Source: Sphingomonas sp.
GTDB lineage: Bacteria; Pseudomonadota; Alphaproteobacteria; Sphingomonadales; Sphingomonadaceae
Direction of reading: 5' to 3'
DNA: 64,000 bases
Assembly (NCBI RefSeq): GCF_017744835.1
Contig: NZ_JAGIAM010000004.1
Coordinates: 124,001-188,000, forward strand
In this document: piece after piece, positions 50,301-56,753 of the stretch
Layout of the letters: every line of letters starts with the position of its first letter
Numbering within the stretch: the first letter of the stretch is position 1
Position numbers and translations under genes: made by a program
Notes under the pieces: generated by a model
Seen by the model: only the letters and a program-made list of their open reading frames with translations
Told to the model about the DNA's origin: nothing
The model's database searches: none

Positions 50301-50584
50301 ACGCCGCGCGCTCGCGCCTGCGCCCGATCCTGATGACCAGCTTCGCCTTCATCTTCGGCGTGATCCCGCTCGCCATCGCCAGCGGCCCCGGCCAGGAGAT
50401 GCGCCAGTCGCTGGGCACCGCGGTGTCGTTCGGCATGCTCGGCGTCACCTTCTTCGGCCTGATCTTCACACCGATCTTCTATGTCCTGATGCGCGGCCTG
50501 GCCGAGCGGACCAGCCGCAAGCGCGCGGAGCCCGAGGCTCCCGCAGCGGCGGCGGCGGCGGCGGCGGGTGCGGGAGAAGCATGA
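47378..50584 (+). CDS. RND efflux pump inner-membrane transporter (HAE-1 family)
   Basis: A 1068-residue AcrB/MexF-type proton-driven drug exporter. It starts ISSFFIERPIFAGVIAVF, has the proton-relay aspartates in GIVVDDAIVVVEAVE (helix 4), the paired lysine in LAAKNAILIVEFAKQ (helix 10) and FRPILMTS-like LRPILMTSFAF. A run of alanines ends the protein. Length and motifs are complete. The last bases overlap the outer-membrane factor gene (ATGA). Likely cargo is hydrophobic drugs or plant aromatics; this is inference. Confidence 0.92.
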   Translation: MNISSFFIERPIFAGVIAVFITLIGAFCYPLLPLSQYPEIAPPTIAVQASYAGASPETIAETVAAPLEQEINGVEGMLYMSSSSTQGAAQITVTFQPGTDLDSAQVLVQNRVRLAEPRLPEQVRQVGVTVNKQESGFLMIVALTSPDGSLDTDYMGNYANTTIRDRLLRLEGVGSVQVFGGGNYAMRVWIDPDRAAARNLTAGEIIASLRAQNVQVAGGALGQTPSGPANPSFEVPVDVEGRLRTVEQFSNITVKSDPTSGAITRLADVARVELGSQDYAIRGSFSGHPGIALAVVQQPGANSLSAAKLVLGEMETLAHDFPPGMKWSIPYNPTEYVQASVEAVQHTLLEAVVLVVLVVVVFLQTWRAAVIPIVAIPIALVGTFAVQLALGFSINSLSLFGLVLAVGIVVDDAIVVVEAVEKHIREGLPPREASHRTMREVSGALIAIGLVLVSVFVPTAMVPGIPGIFYRQFAVTIAAASAISLLLSLTLSPAMAALLLKPHRDIETDHGSRWTRPLRVGAEKFNQGFDWLSDRYGKLTARVVRMGLIMMIVYAGLLALTGWRLTATPTGFIPEQDQGFLIGVIQLPPGASLDRTSAVLNKAYDIASKTDGVVDGAAFAGLDGASFSQASNSGVMFLKLDDWSKRGSEKSAAALAGQLTGALGGQIEGANIFMIAPPAVQGLGNGSGFVMMIQDRSANAGWRGLEGAAGAMMGAAMQEPKVTQVFSLFNTANPRIRADVDRDKAQLLGVEPNDVYAAIGTYIGSTYVNDFNLLGRTFRVTAQAEPSARDDLSDVGRLQVRSRSGEMVPLSAVASFHRDSGASRVVRYNLLPAVELQGAAAPGVSSGDALAAMERLAANTLPQGYSFEWTGLAYQQKAAGSSSALIFVLAVVFVFLVLAAQYESITLPLAVILIVPMCILAALLGVTLRGMDNNILTQVGLVVLIALAAKNAILIVEFAKQGEEEGMNRFEAAVHAARSRLRPILMTSFAFIFGVIPLAIASGPGQEMRQSLGTAVSFGMLGVTFFGLIFTPIFYVLMRGLAERTSRKRAEPEAPAAAAAAAAGAGEA

Positions 50585-51978
50585 TGAAACGCAACCTCAT
50601 TGCTCTTTTCGGGCTTGCCCTTTCGGGTTGCGTGGTCGGGCCGGACTATGTCTCGCCGGCGCCCAACCAGCCGGCGCAGGTGCCCTTCTCGCAGGCCGGC
50701 GCGCCCGGCTTCTCGCCCGCGGAGCCGCCCGCCGACTGGTGGCGGCTGTTCAACCAGCCGGTGGTCGACCGGCTGGTCGGCGAGGCGCTAGCGGCGAATA
50801 CCGACCTGCGCGTCGCCGCCGCCAACCTGCGCCAGGCGCGCGCGGTATTGCGCGAAACGCGCGCCAATCGCCTGCCGAGCACCGACATCAGCGCAAGTGC
50901 CGGCTATGCCCGCCAACCCGGCGGCGCGGAGGGCGAGAGCTACGACGCGGGGCTCGACCTCGGGTATCAGGTCGACCTGTTCGGCCGGATCGCCCGCGCG
51001 ATCCAGGCCGGCCGCGCCGACGTGCAGGCCACCCAGGCGACCTATGACCTCACGCGCGTGACCGTGGTGGCGGAGACGATCCGCGCCTATGCCGACGCCT
51101 GCGCGGCGGGCCGCCAGCTCGCGGTGGCCAACGAATCGCTGCGCGTCCAGGAGCAAACCTTCGACCTCACGCGCCGCCTGGAGGCAGGCGGGCGCGGGAC
51201 CGGGCTCGATACCAGCCGCGCCGCCGCGCAGCTCGAGCAGGTCCGCTCCGACATCCCCAATTTCGAAGCCGGGCGAAAAGCCGCGCTGTTCCGCCTCGCG
51301 GTGCTCACCGGCAAGCCGCCGGCCGACTTCCCTGCCGATGTCGCGGCATGCAACACGCCGCCGACGGTCACCTCCCCCATTCCGGTGGGCGACGGCGCGG
51401 CCCTGCTCGCCCGGCGCGCCGACGTGCGCGCCGCCGAGCGCCGGCTCGCCGCGGCCACCGCGCGCGTGGGCGTGGCGACTGCCGAGCTCTATCCGAACAT
51501 CACGATCGGCGGCTCGGTCGGATCGACCGCAGGCTCGGTCGGCGACCTCTTCTCCAATTCCGGGTTCCGCTTCAGCCTGGGTCCGCTGATCTCGTGGAGC
51601 TTCCCCAACACCAGCGTGGCACGCGCGCACATCGCGCAGGCCGAGGCCTCGGCCGATGCGGCGCTCGCCGAGTTCGACGGCGCCTGGCTGGCGGCACTAC
51701 GCGACACCGAGACCGCGCTCGCCAACTATGTCGCGCAGGGAACGCGGGTGGAGACGCTGCGCCGCGCGCGGACGCAGAGCCAGGAGGCCGCGCGGATCGC
51801 CCGGCTGCGCTACCAGCAGGGTGCCGAGAGCTTCCAGATCGTGCTCGATGCCGAACGTTCGCTCGCCGCGTCGGAGGCGCTGCTGGCGCAGGCGCAGGCG
51901 CAATTCTCCGACGCGACGGTCACGCTTTTCCTCGCGCTGGGCGGCGGATGGCAGCAGCCGGTTCCCGCGGCCGGTTGA
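50581..51978 (+). CDS. RND outer-membrane efflux lipoprotein (NodT/OprM type)
   Basis: A 465-residue outer-membrane factor with lipobox LALSGC and VGPDYVSP after it, then two OEP repeats. The ATG at 50581 overlaps the pump stop by ATGA; the frame is open far upstream but that part is a shadow of the pump gene. It completes a tripartite pump. It is a distant paralogue of the outer-membrane factor at 37574. Confidence 0.88.
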   Translation: MMKRNLIALFGLALSGCVVGPDYVSPAPNQPAQVPFSQAGAPGFSPAEPPADWWRLFNQPVVDRLVGEALAANTDLRVAAANLRQARAVLRETRANRLPSTDISASAGYARQPGGAEGESYDAGLDLGYQVDLFGRIARAIQAGRADVQATQATYDLTRVTVVAETIRAYADACAAGRQLAVANESLRVQEQTFDLTRRLEAGGRGTGLDTSRAAAQLEQVRSDIPNFEAGRKAALFRLAVLTGKPPADFPADVAACNTPPTVTSPIPVGDGAALLARRADVRAAERRLAAATARVGVATAELYPNITIGGSVGSTAGSVGDLFSNSGFRFSLGPLISWSFPNTSVARAHIAQAEASADAALAEFDGAWLAALRDTETALANYVAQGTRVETLRRARTQSQEAARIARLRYQQGAESFQIVLDAERSLAASEALLAQAQAQFSDATVTLFLALGGGWQQPVPAAG

Positions 51979-52034
51979 CCGGAGGGCAGGCACGACTGCA
52001 TTAGGCCGGCTCCGCCTGTGGGGAAGGTCGGCCT

Positions 52035-52616
52035 TTGCGGATTGTGATCGTCGATGACAGCGGACTGCGCGCGACCGTCCTGGAGGAGGGTCTGCGCGAG
52101 GCCGGCTATGAGGACATCCATGTCGTGCCCCCGCGCGGGGCATTCGTCGCCAAGCTCGAGCGGATGGCGCCCGACGTGGTGCTGATGGACCTGGGCAGCC
52201 CCAGCCGCGACACGCTGGAGGAAATGCTGGCGGTGAGCCGCGCGCTGGCCCGGCCGATCGCGATGTTCGTCGACCAGTCCGACGACGCGATGATCGGCGC
52301 GGCGATCGATGCGGGTGTCTCCGCCTATGTCGTCGACGGGCTCCGCAAGGACCGGGTGAAGCCGATCCTCGATCTCGCGATCCGCCGCTTCAATGCCTTT
52401 GCGCGAATGCAGGCCGAGCTTGAGGAGGCGCGCACCGCGCTGGCCGACCGCAAGGCGATCGACCGCGCCAAGGCGATCCTGATGCAGACGCGCGGGCTCG
52501 GCGAGCCCGAGGCCTATGCGCTGCTCCGTTCGACCGCGATGAACCAGAACAAGCGCATCGTGGAGGTGGCCGAGGCTCTGATCACCGCGCACAGCCTGCT
52601 GGGAGGGCAGCCATGA
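52035..52616 (+). CDS. nasT: ANTAR-domain response regulator NasT, nitrate antiterminator
   Basis: A 193-residue protein with an N-terminal receiver (IVIVDDSG, acceptor region VLMDLGSPSRD) and a C-terminal ANTAR RNA-binding domain (KAIDRAKAILMQTRGLGEPEAYALLR..MNQNKRIVEVAEAL). NasT binds two-hairpin leaders and prevents termination. It starts at a TTG with GGGGAAGG upstream, and its stop overlaps the nasS start. Leaders with the expected design lie before the transporter and nirB genes. Confidence 0.9.
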   Translation: MRIVIVDDSGLRATVLEEGLREAGYEDIHVVPPRGAFVAKLERMAPDVVLMDLGSPSRDTLEEMLAVSRALARPIAMFVDQSDDAMIGAAIDAGVSAYVVDGLRKDRVKPILDLAIRRFNAFARMQAELEEARTALADRKAIDRAKAILMQTRGLGEPEAYALLRSTAMNQNKRIVEVAEALITAHSLLGGQP

Positions 52617-53827
52617 CTCCGCTTTCCATCGCCTTCCTGCCGCTGACCGACAGCGCGCCGCTGATCGTCGCCCGGGCCAAGGGCTTCGCCGAGGCGCAAG
52701 GCATCGACCTGAAGCTGGTGCGCACGACGAGCTGGGCGACGCTGCGCGACCGGCTGGTCTATGGCCAGGTGCATGCCGCGCACATGCTGGCGCCGCTCGC
52801 GATTGCAGTGAACCTGGGGCTGAGCCAGCAGCCTGCCGCGCTCTCCGCCCCGTTCAAGCTCAACGTGAACGGCAACGCGCTGGTGATGGCGACCGAGTTC
52901 GCCGCGGCGCTCGACCCCGAGCCGGCCAAGCGCGTGCGCGATCCGGAGGCGACGGCGCACGACTTCGCCAATGCGATCGGACTCTACAAGCGCAAGCCGG
53001 TGATCGGCGTGGTGCATCGCTTCTCGAGCCATGCGCTGATGCTGCGCTATTGGCTCGGCTATGCCGGCGTCGATCCCGACCGCGACGTGACGCTCCGCGT
53101 GCTGCCGCCCTCGTTCATGGTCGAGGCGCTGCGGCTCGGCGAGATCGACGGCTTCATCGCGGGCGAGCCATGGAACAGCGTCGCGGTGGCCGAGGGGCTG
53201 GGCGAGATCGTCGCGGCGGGCGTCAACATCTGGCGGCGCGGCGTCGAGAAGGTGCTGGCGATGCGCACCGACTGGATGGAGGCCAATGCCGAGACCGTCG
53301 ACCGGTTGCTCGTCGCGGTCTCGCGGGCGGCCGCCTGGTGCGACGATCCCGCCAACCGCGAGGAGCTGGCGCTCCTGCTCGAGCAGCCGGACCATGTCGG
53401 CCAGCCCGCCGAATGGCTGCTGACCGCGCTCAGCGGCCAGATGATGCTGCGCGCGGGCGACGCGCCGGTCGACGTCCCCGACTTCCTGCTCTTCCACCGC
53501 GAGGCCGCGGGCTTTCCGTGGCGCAGCCAGGCGCTGTGGATCTATTCGCAGCTGGTCCGCTGGGGCATGGTCAAGGCGGACAACGCGAGCGAGACGCTGG
53601 CCGGCAACGTCTTCCGCCCCGACGTGTACCGTCGCGCGCTCGGCGCCGCAGGCGTGCCGATGCCGGGCGCGAGCATGAAGCTGGAGGGCGCGCTGGCCGC
53701 TCCGCTGCCCGTCGGCGCACACCAGGGCGCGCTGACGCTGGGGCCGGACCGCTTCTTCGACGGATCGGTGTTCGACCCCGACGATGTCGCCGGGTACCTT
53801 GCTGCGCTTGCACACAGGCCCAAGTGA
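52613..53827 (+). CDS. nasS: NasS-type nitrate sensor (NrtA/CmpA-like, cytoplasmic)
   Basis: A 404-residue protein of the nitrate/bicarbonate substrate-binding family (FLPLTDSAPLIVARAKGFAEAQGI, YGQVHAAHMLAPLAIA, EPWNSVAVAEG). It has no signal peptide, unlike transport-type NrtA, so it is a cytoplasmic sensor. In known systems NasS holds NasT inactive until nitrate or nitrite binds. Four-base overlap with nasT supports the partnership. Confidence 0.88.
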   Translation: MTPLSIAFLPLTDSAPLIVARAKGFAEAQGIDLKLVRTTSWATLRDRLVYGQVHAAHMLAPLAIAVNLGLSQQPAALSAPFKLNVNGNALVMATEFAAALDPEPAKRVRDPEATAHDFANAIGLYKRKPVIGVVHRFSSHALMLRYWLGYAGVDPDRDVTLRVLPPSFMVEALRLGEIDGFIAGEPWNSVAVAEGLGEIVAAGVNIWRRGVEKVLAMRTDWMEANAETVDRLLVAVSRAAAWCDDPANREELALLLEQPDHVGQPAEWLLTALSGQMMLRAGDAPVDVPDFLLFHREAAGFPWRSQALWIYSQLVRWGMVKADNASETLAGNVFRPDVYRRALGAAGVPMPGASMKLEGALAAPLPVGAHQGALTLGPDRFFDGSVFDPDDVAGYLAALAHRPK

Positions 53828-53874
53828 ATTTTTTGCACTTGCGAAATGTTTCAGATTGAGGAAGCCTTGAACTA

Positions 53875-53996
53875 ACGCGCGACGTGGCGCGTCTCAGCGA
53901 GGTGGCCCCAGCGTGGGGGCACTCCTCGACCAGTGAATTCAGCAAAGCCGCTGTCCGGCCGGTGCCATGCGCACGGGGCCGGAGGCGGCTTTTTTC
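53875..53996 (+). promoter_or_regulatory. ANTAR-type leader with terminator before the nitrate transporter
   Basis: Hairpin 1 (53875-53892) is ACGCGC-GACGTG-GCGCGT. Hairpin 2 (53898-53928) closes a hexaloop AGCGTG with A at 1 and G at 4, as known ANTAR targets have, over GCCCC/GGGGC. A terminator follows at 53944-53996: AGCCGC..CCGGCC pairs with GGCCGG..GGCGGCT then six T. The transporter ATG is 30 bases on. Loop 1 has G, not A, at position 1. Confidence 0.8.
53944..53996 (+). terminator. Attenuator terminator before the nitrate transporter
   Basis: A strong interrupted stem with a T-tract upstream of the coding region, not after a gene, which is the hallmark of attenuation control. Confidence 0.85.
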
Positions 53997-54025
53997 GTGT
54001 CCACCGCACATGCGAAGAGGTTCCG

Positions 54026-55261
54026 ATGGCTACGGCATATTGGGAAGGCGAAGGCAAAGCGAAGAGCGGCTTCTGGCAGGCGGGGCATCGCCCCACGCTG
54101 ATCGCCGCGTTCCTCTATTTCGACCTGGCGTTCATGGTCTGGGTGCTGCTCGGGCCGCTCGCACCCGAAATCGCCAAGACGCTCCACCTCACCGCCGCGC
54201 AAAAGGGGCTGATGGTGGCGACGCCGACGCTGGCCGGCGCGGCGCTGCGGCTCGTCGTCGGGCTGCTTGTCGACCGGATCGGGCCCAAGCGCTCGGGCGC
54301 GATCGCGCAGGTGATCGTCATCGCCGGCCTGTTCGCGGCCTGGATCGTGGGCGTGAACAGCTTCGGCGGCACGCTGGCGCTGGGCGTGATCCTGGGCTTC
54401 GCGGGCGCGAGCTTCGCGATCGCCCTGCCCCTCGCCAGCCGCTGGTATCCGCCCGAGCATCAGGGCAAGGCGATGGGCCTGGCAGGCATGGGCAATTCGG
54501 GCACGGTGCTCGCTGCGCTGTTCGCTCCCACCCTCGCCAAGGCCTTCGGCTGGAACGCCGTGCTGGGGCTGGCCTGCATTCCGCTGACGATCGTGCTGGC
54601 GGTCTATCTGATCCTGGCCAAGGACGCGCCCAACGCACCGCCACCCAAGCCGATGGCCGCATACCTCAAGCCGCTGAAGACCGCCGACGCCTGGTGGTTC
54701 ATGGGCTTCTACGGCGTCACCTTCGGCGGTTTCGTGGGACTGGCGGCGTCGCTGCCGATCTATTTCACCGATCGCTTCGGCTTGACCACGGTGATGGCGG
54801 GCTATGCCACTGCGGCCTGCGTCTTCGCGGGCTCACTGATCCGGCCCGTGGGTGGCGCGCTCGCCGACTCGATCGGTGGGGTGAAGGCGCTGAGCTGCGT
54901 CTTCCTGGTCGCGGCGCTGGCGCTGGCAGGCGTGAGCGCGGCGCCGAGCGTGGCGACTGCCCTCCCCACCTTCGTACTTGCGATGCTGGCGCTGGGCGTG
55001 GGCAACGGATCGGTGTTCCAGCTGGTGCCGCAGCGCTTCCGCGAGGAAATCGGCGTGATGACCGGGCTGGTCGGCATGGCCGGCGGGATCGGGGGCTTCT
55101 ACCTCGCCTCCTCGCTCGGCTTCGCCCGGCAGCTGACCGGTAGCTACCAGCCGGGTTTCCTGATCTTCGCGGGCCTGGCGCTGGTGGCGCTGGCCGGGCT
55201 GAGCTGGGTCAAGGGCAAGTGGCGCACCGGCTGGGGTGCGGCTTCCGGGGCGCGGATCTGA
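54026..55261 (+). CDS. Nitrate/nitrite MFS transporter (NarK/NrtP/NasA type)
   Basis: A 411-residue NNP-family transporter with 12 hydrophobic segments. Family signatures are present in both halves: GMGNSGTVLAALFAPTLA and GMAGGIGGFYLAS, and RLVVGLLVDRIGPKR in the 2-3 loop. It imports nitrate (and perhaps exports nitrite) across the inner membrane. The ATG at 54026 with GAAGAGG upstream follows the attenuator; a longer frame would run through the terminator and is rejected. A terminator follows the gene. Confidence 0.9.
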   Translation: MATAYWEGEGKAKSGFWQAGHRPTLIAAFLYFDLAFMVWVLLGPLAPEIAKTLHLTAAQKGLMVATPTLAGAALRLVVGLLVDRIGPKRSGAIAQVIVIAGLFAAWIVGVNSFGGTLALGVILGFAGASFAIALPLASRWYPPEHQGKAMGLAGMGNSGTVLAALFAPTLAKAFGWNAVLGLACIPLTIVLAVYLILAKDAPNAPPPKPMAAYLKPLKTADAWWFMGFYGVTFGGFVGLAASLPIYFTDRFGLTTVMAGYATAACVFAGSLIRPVGGALADSIGGVKALSCVFLVAALALAGVSAAPSVATALPTFVLAMLALGVGNGSVFQLVPQRFREEIGVMTGLVGMAGGIGGFYLASSLGFARQLTGSYQPGFLIFAGLALVALAGLSWVKGKWRTGWGAASGARI

Positions 55262-55272
55262 TGTGATAGACG

Positions 55273-55299
55273 ACGGACGGCTGCGGGGCCGTCCGTTTT
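55273..55299 (+). terminator. Intrinsic terminator after the nitrate transporter
   Basis: ACGGACGGC and GCCGTCCGT form a perfect 9-bp stem with loop TGCGGG and end in TTTT. It would reduce read-through into the porin gene. Confidence 0.85.
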
Positions 55300-55316
55300 C
55301 AGTTGGGGGAAAGTCG

Positions 55317-56522
55317 ATGCGCTTGTTCATTGGTTCGGCGGCCGTGCTGGCCGCCGCGGCGCCCGCCTGCGCGCAGGACGTCACGCTCAAGCCGCTCGTC
55401 GAGGCGCGGCTGCGCTGGGAGAATGTCGAGCAGCAGGGTTTGCCCGAGGAAGCCGACGCCGTGACGGTGCGCGTCCGCGCCGGCGTGGAGGCGCACAGCG
55501 GCCGGTGGAGCGCGCTCGCCGAAGCGCAGGGCGTGATGGCAATCGTCGACGATTATTACGACGGGCTCCACGGCGTGCAGACGCGCCCGCTGGTGGCGGA
55601 CCCGGAGAATGTCGCGCTCTACCGCGCGCAGCTGCAGTACAAGAGTCCCGCGCTGACGCTGACCGCCGGCCGGCAGCGCATCAGCCTGGACGAGGACCGC
55701 TTCGTCGACGCCGCGCTCTTCCGCCAGAGCGCCCAGACCTATGACGCGGTCCGCGGCGAATGGACCCCGCTCAAGGGGCTCAAGGCCGACCTGACCTATG
55801 CCTGGAGCGTGCGCACGGTCTGGGGCGTCGAGGGCAATGGCGCGCGGCAGCAGGCGATTTCGGGGGACAATGTCTTCGCCAACCTGGGCTATGCGACGCC
55901 GATCGGCACGATCACCGGCTATGCCTATCTGGTCGACCAGGACGAGGCGGCGGTGCAGGGCTTCCGCCTGTCGAACCAGACCTATGGCGCGAAGCTGCAG
56001 GGCGGGCAGAAGCTCGGGCCCGCGGCGCGGATCGACTATCAGGCGAGCTTCGCGCGGCAGAGCGACTATCACCGCAACCCCAATCGCTATTCGGCGAGCT
56101 TCTACCTGCTCGACGCGCTGGCGACCGTACACGGCTTCAAGGCCGGCGGAGGGCTGGAGGTGCTGGGCGCGGACAAGGGCGTGCCGTTCACGTCGTTCCA
56201 GACCTCGGTCGGCAGCGGCTTCCGCTGGCGCGGCTGGGCGGGCAAGTTCGTGCCCAATCCGCCCGACGGCGTGCGCGACCTCTATGGCACGCTCGGCTAC
56301 GGCGCGCCGACGGTGGGGCCGTTCAAGGCCGTGACGCTGCAGGCCAACTGGCACCGCTTCCGCAGCGACCGGCTGGTGCGCCACTATGGCGACGAGCTCG
56401 ACCTGCTCGCCAGCGGCAAGCTGGGCAAGACCACGATCTCCGCCCGCTACGCCGATTACAGCGCAGAGACTTTCGCCACCGACACGCGCAAATTCTGGCT
56501 CCAGCTCGATTGGGCGCTGTGA
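55317..56522 (+). CDS. Outer-membrane porin (alginate-export-like family)
   Basis: A 401-residue exported beta-barrel protein. The signal peptide ends APACAQ. Many amphipathic strands alternate with turns (GRQRISLDEDRFVDAALFRQ, GYAYLVDQD, LDLLASGKLGKTTISARYADY) and the C-terminus is FWLQLDWAL. Proteins of this type, often labelled alginate export, recur in nitrate clusters of sphingomonads, so nitrate entry through the outer membrane is the likely job. GGGGGA lies before the ATG. Confidence 0.78.
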   Translation: MRLFIGSAAVLAAAAPACAQDVTLKPLVEARLRWENVEQQGLPEEADAVTVRVRAGVEAHSGRWSALAEAQGVMAIVDDYYDGLHGVQTRPLVADPENVALYRAQLQYKSPALTLTAGRQRISLDEDRFVDAALFRQSAQTYDAVRGEWTPLKGLKADLTYAWSVRTVWGVEGNGARQQAISGDNVFANLGYATPIGTITGYAYLVDQDEAAVQGFRLSNQTYGAKLQGGQKLGPAARIDYQASFARQSDYHRNPNRYSASFYLLDALATVHGFKAGGGLEVLGADKGVPFTSFQTSVGSGFRWRGWAGKFVPNPPDGVRDLYGTLGYGAPTVGPFKAVTLQANWHRFRSDRLVRHYGDELDLLASGKLGKTTISARYADYSAETFATDTRKFWLQLDWAL

Positions 56523-56582
56523 TTTGCTGCGTTGCAAAATAGACACTTGAACCGGAGCGCGCGAATCAGCACAATGGCGGCA

Positions 56583-56734
56583 TCGGGCAAGGTCGCCCGA
56601 GCGAGACATAGCTATCGCTCCCAAGGTCGGGAAACGGTGGTGCATCGATCGGCGTAGCGCCGGTCTAAGGGTGATTTGGCAAGGCCGCCATGCAGGCGCC
56701 GGAGTTTTCTGGCGGCCCGCATGGCGGCCTTTTT
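56583..56734 (+). promoter_or_regulatory. Probable ANTAR leader with terminator before nirB
   Basis: A hairpin at 56583-56600 (TCGGGC-AAGGTC-GCCCGA) has a hexaloop with A at 1 and G at 4. A second stem GCGA..TCGC follows at 56601-56618, with a loop that does not match the consensus. A strong terminator lies at 56681-56734. The remaining sequence from 56523 holds no gene and should contain the promoter. Confidence 0.7.
56681..56734 (+). terminator. Attenuator terminator before nirB
   Basis: AAGGCCGCCATGC (56681-56693) and GCATGGCGGCCTT (56719-56731) are perfect complements, 13 bp, followed by TTTT. It stands 19 bases before the nirB start. Confidence 0.9.
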
Positions 56735-56753
56735 GCGTTCTGGAGCACGGCGA

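Noticed and set aside
53933..54025. Longer N-terminus for the nitrate transporter
   Set aside because: It would be translated from the attenuator terminator and has no ribosome site; ATG 54026 gives the usual family start.
56676..56753. Longer N-terminus for NirB
   Set aside because: The extra codons overlap the leader terminator at 56681-56734.
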